Of a DNA stretch of 64,000 bases, positions 35,601 to 45,654 are shown in pieces; positions within the stretch are counted from its first letter, which is position 1; every line of letters starts with the position of its first letter. Under the pieces are notes generated by a model that saw only the letters and a list, made by a program, of their open reading frames with translations, was not told where the DNA came from and ran no database searches. This DNA comes from Phragmites australis. Lineage: Eukaryota > Streptophyta > Magnoliopsida > Poales > Poaceae. The position numbers and the translations under genes were made by a program. Where the stretch lies: contig NC_084924.1 of the NCBI RefSeq assembly GCF_958298935.1, forward strand, positions 29,609,819 through 29,673,818, given 5' to 3'.

Positions 35601-36762
35601 TGAGCGGCAGGCGACGCCACCCGATCTTTGATCGGGAAAAAGGAAAAAGCAGCACCAAATCACAGCTAGCGACGTGTGGACATGGTTGGGCGGAGACGAA
35701 CGACGCACTGTGCGTGGTCGGGGTGATGTGGTTCATGCGCGTGGAGATGGATCCAGGTGCATGGCGCATGGAGCCGGGCGACGCAGTACGCATGACACGT
35801 GGTCGAGCTGGTCGACGAGGAGTGGAGTCGAGGCAGTCCTATGCTCGCCGCATGGACAGAGCGAGCAGGAGCAGTTCGAGGTGAGCCATCCGTGCACGTG
35901 GGCGGACGGATCCAGCATGACGTGGTCGATAGAAAACGCAGATGAGTGGTCGATGACGTGACACACGGGAGACCGTTGTCATGTGGCACAGGAGCCGGTC
36001 AGTGGTGGGTCGGTGCCGATGAGGACGACTGGCAGCGAGCGATGACGATGCGATCGAGGAGCCCTACTGGTGCTGGTTGACGCGAAAATAGCGGCGAATC
36101 AACAAGATCGGCCGTGAAAACCTTGCTACAGGTTGTGCAGCCCTCGACGGAGATCGTGAAAATCGATCTCCCTATGGTGGTGCTGAGGAAGTGGAACCGA
36201 TTTAAGGTTAGGACCGGAACCTAAATTGATACGAGTCTCAAGAGCAAAATATGTATAATACAGATGACTTAAATATCAAATAGCTCTAAAAATAAGATAA
36301 AATCTAATTCTAATCTATCATAACAACCAGATTATTATATATCATATACTTACATACTCTAACCCAAACTAACATGAAAGAAAGAAATAAAATATGGACC
36401 GGACCAAAAGTGTGAAGCGGGGCAGGAGCAGAGCATACATAAATTCGATAAGTCGCAGACTGAATGAAGTGAACCGTACCGTACTGATCCTTCCACCTGA
36501 CGAAGTGCGGCAGGATCCTGGGAAGGTAGTTGTGGTCGCGGACGTCCTGCGCCACGCCGTCAGCCTCGGCCTTCATCCTCCTGATGTCGTGGTTGCAGCC
36601 CGTGAGGAACCTGTATGGAGGTCCCCGGACCCCTTGCGCCCTGAAGCTCTGGACCACGGCGCGGGGCCGCCACGCGAGGCGCGCCACGGCGTAGCCCCAC
36701 AGCCACGAGGCCGCGAGCGCCAGAAGCGCGGCCGAGGCCAGCAGCAGGACGGACGCCGCCAT
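29637..36762 (-). CDS. Cytochrome P450, CYP709-like (CYP72 clan), five exons
   Basis: Exons on the minus strand: 36,762-36,480; 31,325-31,105; 31,015-30,765; 30,648-30,270; 30,068-29,637. All junctions are GT-AG and in phase. They give 1,566 bp and 521 residues, a normal plant P450 length. Features: N-terminal membrane anchor (residues 1-30), proline hinge GPPY (47-50), helix C WVRHR (151-155), I-helix AGHETT (329-334), K-helix ETLR (385-388), FDPFRF (438-443) and the haem loop FSIGPRSCIG with the cysteine at 467. All essential P450 residues are present. The membrane anchor implies an ER mono-oxygenase. The I-helix and surrounding sequence resemble CYP709, some members of which hydroxylate fatty acids; the substrate here is unknown. 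Another CYP72-clan family is possible. The ATG at 36,762 directly precedes the anchor; an in-frame extension upstream lacks any P450 feature. Intron 1 (5,154 bp) is swollen by retroelement DNA. Confidence 0.9.
31585..33505 (+). repeat. 5' LTR of a truncated Sirevirus-like element
   Basis: 1,921 bp, beginning TGATAAACC and ending GGTCCTACA. Its TATA block CCTATAAATAG is at about 32,835, as in the 13,425 LTR. Unlike that LTR it carries a cassette of about 500 bp (about 31,700-32,218) with five units of the type CGGATGGTCCGGTG at about 31,753, 31,857, 31,941, 32,042 and 32,133. A degenerate PBS (ATTGATACCAGAGT, 33,506-33,519) follows. Confidence 0.85.
33579..34990 (+). pseudogene. gag fragment of the truncated Sirevirus-like element
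   Basis: Homologous to the gag at 15,110-17,180, block by block (EEIYKG-like capsid frames at 33,600-34,198, then knuckle and acidic tail at 34,326-34,859). The knuckle reads CYECGDTTHFKVDY: the last zinc-binding cysteine is tyrosine. Several stops occur in the capsid part. Homology ends at about 34,985; protease and pol are missing. Confidence 0.8.
34991..36240. other. GC-rich block of unknown origin inside P450 intron 1
   Basis: The base composition changes sharply to GC-rich at the end of the gag fragment and returns to AT-rich at about 36,240. Many overlapping ORFs occur on both strands, as expected for GC-rich DNA; none shows a known family. It may be part of another retroelement (a leader or LTR), but I see no TG...CA ends, PBS or polypurine tract. 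Confidence 0.4.
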
Positions 36763-37310
36763 GGCCGCAGGCAGATGGTTGCTTTCGCTGGAGGAGACGT
36801 GCGGGGAATGCTTCGGTCGTGTTCCAGTGCTCGTGGTGATGTCTTGGTGCGGACTTAGATGCTCAGTATTGCAGAACAAAAACGGAGAGCTCAGATCTGC
36901 GCTACAGTATCCTGTGAACAGTAAATTGCATTGCTACAGTATACTCTCGTGGTTGGCGTAGACGTCAAGGGGCCGCTGTCAGCGTCAGCAACTTGGTTAT
37001 GAGTTGACGTATCGTGGAATTGTATGTCTGTTTATGTGGTGTGTGTGGGGGCGTCGACTTGTAATGAAAAAAAAACGTTGTTGCTATACTTACTCGGGTA
37101 TTTTACTGCCCATCCTCACTTGAATTTGTGCCGACATGATCTGTGTTAAGATATGTGCTAGTTATTGGGTACTTTTTCAAAATTCGGGTGCCAGAGACAT
37201 AAAAAAAAGGCTCGAATTTTTTTCCTACTAACAGCACATGCAAATTCAAGATCAATTACAGTCAATTTATATTGGGATTATACTTAGTTTATATTAAAGT
37301 TAGTAGAAAC
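36763..37310. other. P450 upstream region
   Basis: This is the upstream flank of the minus-strand P450 gene up to the next copia LTR. I see no convincing TATA box. The whole interval to the LTR is about 550 bp, so the copia insertion at 37,311 is close to the promoter. Confidence 0.4.
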
Positions 37311-38090
37311 TGATAATATAAACTAGCACATTTCAAATGACTAGATCTAGTTTAATCCATAAATTAATCTATAAATAATTAATGAGTAGAAATTGATAAA
37401 CTGATATTACCAGAGCATAATCTAGACATATATACGAAAACACAACAAATAACTAGATCTACTATACTCAAAATTAGAGATCACAGAAAATAAAATACGA
37501 GTAACATGATTTTTACATACTCGTCCTGCGCTATGGAGGTTGCTGAAGATGCTGGTTGTACCGTGTTGATGGCACGATCGATCCTGCTGATAATGCATCA
37601 AAATTGTTGATGATGACAACGGGCAGCGCCCAAGCGACCAGGAAGACGAGCCGTGGGGAAGAACTTCAGCAGTCGCGCGGAGCGCTTCTCAAAAATCTTA
37701 TTCGCCCTCTCCCAGTGCAAGATCTCAAGAGCGAGGGTTTCGGAGACCTGCTCTCCCGGTTACCGGTGTACACCGACGCTGGGATGGAGTAGACTACAAC
37801 AGCAGCACTACAGAAAGAGAAAGAGGCAAAAACACTAACTCTTATATAGACTCACATAATGAAAGCGTTTCTAATTTTAAGGCCACTATCAATTAGCAGT
37901 CTATGTTTTTAGTGTACCCAAAGAGGTGGACTCCTTGTGTATATATTGAAGAACCCTCCCCCCACCTCCACCTCCACTAGCAATATGTTACTAATAGATA
38001 GTGGGCCTTAACATGGGCCACCTCTCCACAATATAGGCCTTTGAGATTTATTAGAAATTATTACATGGGCCGATCCCAATAATTCTAACA
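37311..38090 (-). repeat. 3' LTR of the copia element
   Basis: 780 bp. It begins TGATAATATAA on the plus strand and ends AATTCTAACA. It has a single copy of the TATA block (complement of CTTATATAG, about 37,840), where the other LTR has two. Confidence 0.75.
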
Positions 38091-39029
38091 ATCCCCCACC
38101 AGATCTCAAAGTCCCATAGAGAATTACCAGTTTTCCACTGTTATTTGATATATCAATGTTTTACTGGAGACTGTTAAGTTGAACATCCACTTAGAACATC
38201 AAGCTACACTCATTCACAACTTGAACAATGGACTATGCCTTGAATTGCAAATTTTGTGCAAACAAGTTTCACTTAAAGCCATAATTGATACTTGGCTGGC
38301 AATAGACTACCCCGCGGGTGGAGCAATAAGTCATACTCCATGATCTCTTAGATTGCGACCAACAGTCAGACTCATATAGGTGTGTTCTTTAAAGAATGTC
38401 CTGTAGGTCAGCATCATTGCTACTTAAAGCCATCTTTGCTACTTAAAGCCAATAGAATATATTAACGCATTAGCCAACCTGCCATACAAATCTCTGAGAG
38501 TATTGCATTTTCACTTGAGTGGGTCAAACAACAAAGGTACTCTCCTCCAGTTAGACCAATAGCTTGTTCTTCCCAGATCCTAATTCACGGGACCTTCGAT
38601 CACATAGGTTGGGTTACCACTATGGTATAACTCACATGGATCTCATATCCATATCCTTTGATGCATTATCTATCACACTCTGTGATAGTCTCTTTATAAA
38701 GGGACCTGCCATGTTCTTAGTTATTTGGACATAATCCAAGATTATCACTTCGGAGTTTTTCAATTTCCTGACATACTTCAATCGTCTCTTTACGTGTCTT
38801 GAGAACTTGTCATTATCTTTAGAACTATTTACTTTGATAATAACCATCTGATTATCATAGTTCATAAGGATAGCCGGTACCGATTTCTCAACCACAGGTA
38901 AGTTCATCAACAACTCACGCAGTCATTCTGCCTCAACAGTGGCTGTGTCTAATGCAGTGAGTTCTGCTTCCATAGTTGACCTTGTCAAGATGGTCTGTTT
39001 ACAAGACCTTCATAACACAGCAGCACCAC

Positions 39030-40276
39030 TATCGGTGACATGGCAACTAGGGATCCCCGAGTCCTAAGGCCAGGACAGCAGAATGCCACATGGCGCCTTC
39101 CCTCAGGGACCATCCCCCTGAGGGCCGAGAAGATCCAGTTCCAAGAGGGGTGCTCGGGGCCATGAACAGTGGTCCCCGAGTACCCGTAGTTCCCCAAGGA
39201 CCCGAGAAGACCCAGTTCCGAGAGGAATGCTCGGGGCCATGAACAGTGGTCCCTGAGTACCCCGTAGTTCCCCGAGGACCCGAGAAGAGCCAGTTCCGGG
39301 AGGGGTGCTTGGGGCCATGAACAGTGGTCCCCAAGTACCCGTAGATCCCCGAGGACCTGAGAAGCCCCTTGCCGGTGGACCCCACAAGGGCTCAATGGTG
39401 AGGTGTCAATTGGTGAGAGGCCCGATGCTGCATTTAAGAGGGAGTGTGGCCTGTCATTTCCAACCACTCCTCCCACGCCTGTCGTACTGAGTACGTCAGT
39501 CCCTGCCACCACCTGGCAGGAAGGCGTGGGGACATTTAATGTGACGGGTCTCATCGCACGTCACCCTGCAGGGCCCATGGAGGGAAACGGCTTGGAGATA
39601 TCGTCACCGGGCTCGAGGCGCATCGTCTGCCCCCTGCTGTGCCAGATCTGCTCTGCCCGAGCGGGCATGCGGGGCAGTTCGACGGCTGCCGGGTGGGCCC
39701 CCTGCATCTGCTAAAGTTGGGCGTAATGGGCGACAGGACCAGCTGAAGGCGGATTTTCAACCCTCTATAATATCAAACTGTAGCCCCATGACGGTTGCTT
39801 TCTATTTATGACTCATGGGAACTCGTGCCCCCATTCTGGGCACGCCGAGCCTTCCCCAATAGGATAAAAAGGGGGGTGCGCTCCGTAGACGAGGAGGTCG
39901 AAGAAATCCAAGCTCTAGCACACAGCTGAAAATTCAAGGGAGACAGACGAACAAGCCTTAGACCTGGCGAATAGAAGCAAGACCGAAGCTCAAGACTTAG
40001 ACAAAAAACCTTGTAATACAGAGATCCAGAGTAACGCATTCCAAGAGCATTAATAGCACATCATATACACAGGAGTAGGGTATTATGCTCCGTGCGGCCC
40101 GAACCTGTCTAAAATCCCTTGAGCATTTACTCTCACTAGCCGACGATCATCCGTCCCGCCTAGATCTCACACATTCGCATTAAATTCACGTACGAGGTAG
40201 ATCCAGAATTTGCCCCCGGTCGAATCTCAAAAGGGGGTCCCTCAGGATCCCCGCTCGCGGTGTTCACCCACCGACA
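39030..40276 (+). repeat. GC-rich solo LTR (gypsy type) inserted in copia RNase H
   Basis: The unit runs TATCGGTGACATGG...CACCCACCGACA. The ends are inverted (TGTCGGTG type, with the first G now A). The flanks are ACCAC (39,025-39,029) and ATCAC (40,277-40,281), a TSD with one change. A TATA-like box AGGATAAAAAGG at about 39,858 and a downstream TAATAGCAC give the plus orientation. The long ORFs at 38,985-39,714 are GC-rich shadows over its tandem repeats. Confidence 0.75.
39125..39356 (+). repeat. 77-bp tandem repeat, three units, in the solo LTR
   Basis: Units begin CCGAGAAG at 39,125, 39,202 and 39,280, with a partial fourth at 39,357. Each contains GGGGCCATGAACAGTGGTCC. The array lies in U3, upstream of the TATA-like box. 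Confidence 0.85.
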
Positions 40277-40528
40277 ATCACCTAGAGTGAATACATATCC
40301 ACTTGTGGCGTAAATCTCATTAGCATCAGATATCCAGTTTGAATCACTATAACCCTTTAGTACCGATGTGTATCCAGAATAGTGAAGACCATAACTCATT
40401 GTACCAAGCAAATAGCACATGACTCGTTCAAGTGCAAACCAATGTTCATCACCCGGATTAGAAGTAAAGAGATTCAATTTACTCACAGCAAATGAGATGT
40501 CAGGCCTTGTAGCACCAGTTAGGTACAT

Positions 40529-41788
40529 AAGTGATCCAATAATCTGAGAGTATCTCAGTTGGTCCCTACTACTTTTTTTATTCTTTCAAAGTGTCACACT
40601 AGGATCATAAGGTGTTGGAGAACGCTTGCTGTCCTGGTAACCAAAGCGGCTCAAGACCTTCTCAACATAATGAGATTATGTAAGAGTAATCTCATTCTCT
40701 ATTTGATTAACTTGATGTTTAAGATTACATCAGTCTTACCCAGATCTTTCATATCAAAGCTTTGAGATAAGAAAGACTTGACCTCATTAACCACGTCAAG
40801 GTTTGTTCCAAATATCAGTATATCATCAACATACAAGTACAATATAACTCTCTCACCCCCACCATGGCAATAGTACACACATTTATCTGCCTCATTAACC
40901 GAAAAGCCTGCAGATGTTAAAATACTGTCGAACTTCTCATGCTATTATTTAGGAGCTTGTTTAAGGCCATACAAGGACTTCAACAACTTACACACCATAC
41001 CTTCTTGACCTTTTACTACAAACCCATCAGGCTGGTCCATATAAATTAAGGAAAGCTGTCTTAACATCCATCTGATGAACGATGAGACCATGTGAAGCGG
41101 CCAAGGAAAGTAGCACTCGGATAGTAGTTAATCTCGCAACAGGTGAATAAGTGTCAAAGAAGTCTTCACCTTCCTTTTAGGTATAACCTTTGGCCACAAG
41201 CCGAGCCTTGTACTTTTCAATAGTACCGTCGGGCCTAAGCTTCTTCTTGAACACCCACTTGCAACCCACAGGTTTACATCCATAGGGTCGTTCTGTGACC
41301 TCCCAAGTTCTGTTTACGAGGATGAAATCCATTTCGCTCCGTACAGCCTCCTTCCAGTAGTCTGCATCTAGAGATACAAACGCTTCTGAGATAGACTTGG
41401 GAATGTTATCCACAAGATACACAGTGAAATCATCACCAAAAGACTTTGCAATCCTTTGTATCTTACTCCTCCTAGGAGCTTCACTGTCATCCTCCTTAGG
41501 ATCTTGCTCATGTATTTGTTCAATAATCTCAAGAGGTGGAGGAGGTTCAGAGATTATCTTAGAAGATAGTCTAGACATGCTATGTAAATCTTTCATAGGA
41601 AATATGAGCTCAAAAAATGTTGCATCACGAGACTCCATCATTGTATTGACATGCACGTCAGGTATATCAGGTTTAACCACTAAAAACCTATAAGCAATGC
41701 TCCGATGAGCATATCTCAGAAAGACACAATCCACTGCTTTAGGTCCGAGCTTGCGCTTTTTAGTTATTGGTACATTGACTTTCACCAA
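40529..41788 (-). pseudogene. Copia reverse transcriptase and integrase tail
   Basis: The 41,177-41,788 frame covers the end of integrase and the RT start (WKEAVRSEMDFI, then WVFKKKLRPDG, then KARLVAKGYT), ending in a stop. Further frames carry MDVKTAFLN (about 41,065) and an intact YVDD active site (about 40,821-40,833). The frame is broken several times. Confidence 0.8.
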
Positions 41789-41898
41789 GCATCCCTAAGT
41801 GCGCAAATAAGAAAGTGATGATTTTCTCTCTTCTCATTCTTCATATGGGGTTTTCTCCTTATCCTTGAGAGGAACTCTATTCAGGACATAACATGAAA

Positions 41899-42559
41899 TC
41901 AACAGGGCCTCCCCCACCATACCTTAGATAATACCGCAGTGTCTAACATGGCATTAACCAAGTTAGTCAATATGCGATTCTTTCTTTCGGTAACCCCGTT
42001 TGATTGGGGTGAATAGGGAGGTATCCTTTCATGAATAATCCCATATCTCACAGAATAAATCGAAATCACTAGAGAAATACTCTCTACCACGATCTGATCT
42101 AATTCTTTTGATCTTTCTCTCTAGTTGATTCCCAACTTCTGCCTTATAGATTTTAAAGTGGTCTAGAACCTCTTCTTTCATTTTCAACAAATAAACATAG
42201 AAATATCTAGTCACATCATCAATCAAAGTCATAAAATATCTTTTTCCACCCTTCATCAACACACCATTCATTTCACACAGATCTAAATGTATGAGTTCTA
42301 GAGGTGCCAAATTTCTTTTCTCGGCTGCCCTATGGGGTTTACGAGGTTGTTTTGATTGCACACAACTATGACACTTAGAACCTTTGACCATGAAAAATTT
42401 TGGAATTAAACTCATGCTGGAAAGTCGAGTCATAGAATCAAAATTCAAATGACATATCCGCAAATGCCAAACACTAGCATCATCATTAGCATTGCCACAA
42501 ATATGGTTCATAGACTTATTGCTGAAATCAAAAAGGGAAAATGGAATAGGCCTCCGCAC
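41899..42559 (-). pseudogene. Copia integrase
   Basis: Frames at 42,029-42,559 (VWHLRICHLNFDSM, C-x2-C zinc region, LIHLDLCEMNG, TLIDDVTRYFYVYL, RSDRGREY) and 41,899-42,090 (YSPQSNGVTERKN) give the HHCC domain and the D, D, E catalytic blocks. The two frames differ, so there is a shift at about 42,050. Confidence 0.82.
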
Positions 42560-42567
42560 TCATAGCC

Positions 42568-43764
42568 TTAACCAATAAATTGTCCATACTTTGATACTAC
42601 TACTTTACTGGACTCTAACACCACCTTAATCTCGTCTCTACAAAGAAGGGAGCCGCTAACTAGATTCTTGTTTATTATAGGGACGTTCTGCACATTCCTT
42701 AGCTGCACGATCTTTTTCGAAGCAAACTTCATATCTACCGTGCCAATACCACGAACAGAAGCATGTGACCCATTCCCTATTAGGACAAAAGAATTATAGA
42801 CGACTTGATAAGATGAGAACATTGAGATATCAACACACGCATGAACATTTGCCCCTGTATCAATCCACCAATTAGTAGACTGAAATACTGAAAACACTGA
42901 GGGTAAATTTTCATACCCTGTAGCTCTGTTTCCAGCTTCGCCAATGGTCACCACATTAGCAGTCTTTGAGTTTTGCTTTTGTGGAGCCTTTCTTCCCTTG
43001 TGGTTTGGACAGTCTTTTGAGAAATGTCCAATCTCACCGCACACAAAGCAAGACAGTTTTATTGTGTTCGTCTTATTCTTCTTAAAGATGGTAGTTTTGT
43101 TTGGCTTATTATCTTTCCCTTTGTTCTTGTTGCAGGAGGGCTTTTGCACCATATTGGCGCTAGTCTGTCCCTCGCCTCATTTTAGACTCACATCCTTAGC
43201 CCGAGCTTTCTCCTCAACATCAATGGACGCGATCAAACTCTCAACAGTAATCTCTTGTCTCTTGTGCTTTAGAACAATGGCAAAGTTTCTCCACAAAGGA
43301 GGTAACTTGGCAACTATGCCTCCAGCCACAAACTTGTCGGGTACATTGATCTTAAGGAGTTCGAGTTCCTTCACGATGCATTGAACCTCATGAGCCTGCT
43401 TGACTACAAAGCGATTTTCAACCATCTTGTAGTCATGATACTGCTCCATAATATACAGTTCACTTCCTGCATCTGATGCACCGAATTTAGCATTCAGTGT
43501 ATCCCACAGCTCCTTCGCGCTTTGTATGTGCATATATACATCACAAAGACGGTCACCAACAACGCTAAGAATGCATCCTACAAAGAGTGTGTTGGCATCC
43601 ATAAACGTCTTTTCCTGCTCAACAGTAACGGTTCCTTCTGGCTTGCCCTTAGCCACCCAGTAGACATTTATAGCCGTCAACCACAGAGTGACCTTAACTT
43701 GTCATCTCTTAAAGTATACAACAGAAAACTTATCTGGCCTCAGTGCATCGACAAAACCAGCCAT
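42568..43764 (-). pseudogene. Copia gag and protease
   Basis: The ATG at 43,764 is 37 bp inside the 5' LTR border. A TGA at about 43,700 replaces a tryptophan codon, then a 167-residue capsid frame runs 43,680-43,177. The 194-residue frame at 43,152-42,568 holds the CFVCGEIGHFSKDC knuckle and an intact aspartic protease box WWIDTGANVHAC (about 42,850). Confidence 0.82.
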
Positions 43765-43800
43765 TGATAAACTTAAGTACCTACCATAAGGTTTTTAGAT

Positions 43801-44601
43801 TGTTGGAATATAAGGCACATTTATGTTTAATTTAATCCATAAATAATTAATGAGCAGAAACTGATAAACTGATATTACCAGAGCATAATCTAGACATGTG
43901 TACGACAGCACAACAAATAACTAGATCTAATATACTCGAAATTAGATATCGCAGAAAATAAAATACAAGTAACATGATTTTACATACTCGTCCTGCACTG
44001 TGGAGGTTGCTGAAGATGCTGGTTGCACCATATTGATGGCACGATCGATCCTGATGACGATGCGTCAAAATTGTTGACGATGATAGCGGGCAGCGCACAA
44101 GCGACCAGGAAGACGAGCCGTAGTAAAGAACTTAGTAGTCGCGCGGAGCGCTTCCTAAAAACCTTATTCGCCCTCTCCCAGTGCAAGATCTCAAGAGCGA
44201 GGGTTTCGGAGACCTGCTCTCCCGGTTGCCGGTGCACGCTGACGCTGGGATGGAGTAGACTACAGCGGCAGCACTACAGAAAAAGAAAGAGGTAAAAACA
44301 CTAACTCTTATATAGACTCACTACAGAAAGAGAAAGAGGTAAAAACACTAACTCTTATATAGACTCACATAATGAGAGCGTTCCCAATTTTAGAGCTACT
44401 ATTAATTAACAAACTATATTTTTCGTGTACCCAAAGAGGTGAGGGTCCTTGAATATATATCGAAGGAAAATCCCGCACCTCCACCTCCATTAGCAATATA
44501 TTATTAACAGATTGGGTCTCAACATGGGCCACCTCTCCATAATATTGGTTTTTGAGATTTATTAGAAATTATTATATAGGCTGGCTCCAATAATTCTAAC
44601 A
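43801..44601 (-). repeat. 5' LTR of the copia element
   Basis: 801 bp. It starts TGTTGGAATA on the plus strand and ends AATTCTAACA. It ends 412 bp upstream of the PMP3-type start codon. A 47-bp tandem duplication sits over its TATA box. Confidence 0.8.
44274..44367 (-). repeat. 47-bp tandem duplication carrying the LTR TATA box
   Basis: Units CTACAGAAA...AGACTCA at 44,274-44,320 and 44,321-44,367. Each has CTTATATAG (complement CTATATAAG, at 44,307 and 44,354). The other LTR has one unit, at about 37,806-37,852. Confidence 0.85.
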
Positions 44602-45013
44602 GTAGCCATTTTTTCATGTAATTTCACACAATGCTGGTGTAACTCAAATCTCAGGAGTTAGAGTCATAAACAATACTTGGAAGTTTTTGCTACTACAAAC
44701 GCATGAAGGATCCAGATTAAACCTAAGCCGTAGATCTCACATCCAATTGTTATAAAAAAAGTGGGTGCCCAAAAACGACCGAGTGACTTGTATCCATCCC
44801 CAGAAGAAAAACATGCGGTATCTAACTCCTCGTAACAGCGTAAACACGCCGGTAGCACCTAGACCGTACTATGCAAATCATGCCTTGATTTGTACAAAGC
44901 CCGCCGAAGCCGTCCTCACGAAAGAGCCTTCCAATATCCGTCCACGCACCACCCGCCCGCGCCCAAACTGCAGGCATCTCCGAGCTCGCCGGTGGCCGAT
45001 CTCCATTGCAACA
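44602..45013 (+). promoter_or_regulatory. Upstream region of the PMP3-type gene
   Basis: Only 412 bp separate the copia LTR end from the start codon. A TATA-like TTATAAAAAAAG at about 44,751 could serve the gene with a leader of some 230 bases. ORFs on both strands here are shadows. Confidence 0.3.
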
Positions 45014-45315
45014 ATGGCGGACAGGGACAACAAGGGGACCTTCCTGAACCTCATCCTCGCCATCATCCTCCCACCGCTCGGCGTCTTCCTCAGGTACGGC
45101 TGCGAGGTACGTACGTACGTCCGAACGGCAGCACGCCGGCGGCCGGCCCATATATATTGACATTGCTCAACCCGACATGATCACCATGCATGGTCTGATA
45201 TATATCTGTCGCTTTAACCTGGCCGCAGATTGAGTTCTGGATCTGCCTCCTCCTCTCCTGCTTCGCGTACCTGCCGGGGATCATCTACGCCGTCTGGGCA
45301 ATCATCAAGGAGTAG
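45014..45315 (+). CDS. PMP3/RCI2/LTI6-family small hydrophobic membrane protein
   Basis: Exon 1 is 45,014-45,106 and exon 2 is 45,229-45,315, with a GT-AG intron (GTACGT...CCGCAG) of 122 bp. They give 59 residues. The protein starts MADRDNKGTF and has two membrane segments: LILAIILPPLGVFLRYGC (about 13-30) and FWICLLLSCFAYLPGIIYAV (about 34-53). PPLGVFLRYGC and PGIIYA are the signature of the UPF0057/PMP3 family. Relatives are plasma-membrane proteolipids that stabilise membrane potential and are often induced by cold or salt; whether this one is cannot be read from the sequence. It is slightly longer than the common 54-57 residues, with a charged tail (IIKE). Exon 1 ends on a whole codon. 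The gene is flanked by retroelements 412 bp upstream and 340 bp downstream. Confidence 0.93.
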
Positions 45316-45654
45316 CTCACATTATTACATCATCTCATCGTTCAAGACATTGCGCATGCGTTAGTGTAAAAAAGCCGATCGATTATTCTTATTTATGAAC
45401 GAAGCTGATTAGCAGGAAATAAGGATTAAATTTCATATCTGCAAGAACAGTTTTTGGATGAAGGAGAAGCGATGACTATTAAAAGAGTTGTGTTTACCGC
45501 AGTTTTAGGCTTGTTAGCTTGTTTTGGGGTGCAGGTGTTCATGTCCGAAATACAGGACAGTTGGTAATTTATTTACTTGAAGTACAAGTGAACAGGTGAA
45601 TTTGTTAGCGCCGCAGCCGAATGTGTTGTCCTGATTGATTTCTAACATGCATAT
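45316..45654 (+). other. 3' flank of the PMP3-type gene
   Basis: This holds the presumed 3' UTR and no other gene. A stretch near 45,590-45,616 (GAACAGGTGAATTTGTTAGC) recurs at 51,772 on the far side of the next element. Confidence 0.5.

Larger units (their letters stand above)
31326..36479 (-). other. Intron 1 of the P450 gene, filled with transposable-element DNA
   Basis: Minus-strand donor GTACGG at 36,479 and acceptor AG at 31,327-31,326. The intron holds a plus-strand Sirevirus-like 5' fragment (31,585-34,990) and a GC-rich block (34,991-36,240). Because the retroelement lies in the opposite orientation to the gene, its LTR promoter would read against P450 transcription. Confidence 0.8.
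38626..40528 (-). pseudogene. Copia RNase H, split by a solo LTR
   Basis: The upstream half (40,277-40,528) has YLTGATRPDISFAVSKL and the conserved DSNW block. The downstream half (38,632-39,029) holds SCKQTIL, TMEAEL and a C-terminal tail. The solo LTR separates them at LG/GAAV, and its excision would restore the typical LGGAAV junction. Stops occur in the downstream half (about 38,925 and 39,015). Confidence 0.8.
37311..44601 (-). mobile_element. Ty1/copia retrotransposon with both LTRs and a nested solo LTR
   Basis: LTRs at 37,311-38,090 (3') and 43,801-44,601 (5') share sequence throughout and end TTCTAACA. Minus-strand order between them: gag (43,764 down), CCHC knuckle, protease, integrase, RT, RNase H, then a pyrimidine run at 38,091-38,100 (complement of a polypurine tract). 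RNase H is split by a solo LTR (39,030-40,276). No canonical initiator-Met PBS is seen next to 43,801, and no clear TSD is found. Stops break gag (about 43,700) and RT (about 41,170), so it is inactive. Confidence 0.85.

Noticed and set aside
35100..36000. Many ORFs up to 146 residues in GC-rich DNA
   Set aside because: Long ORFs in all frames are expected at this GC content. None has a domain, start context or splice structure.
36394..36858. 154-residue plus-strand ORF
   Set aside because: It is antisense to P450 exon 1.
38985..39714. ORFs of 94-189 residues with repeated motifs
   Set aside because: They are read-through of 77-bp tandem repeats in a solo LTR.
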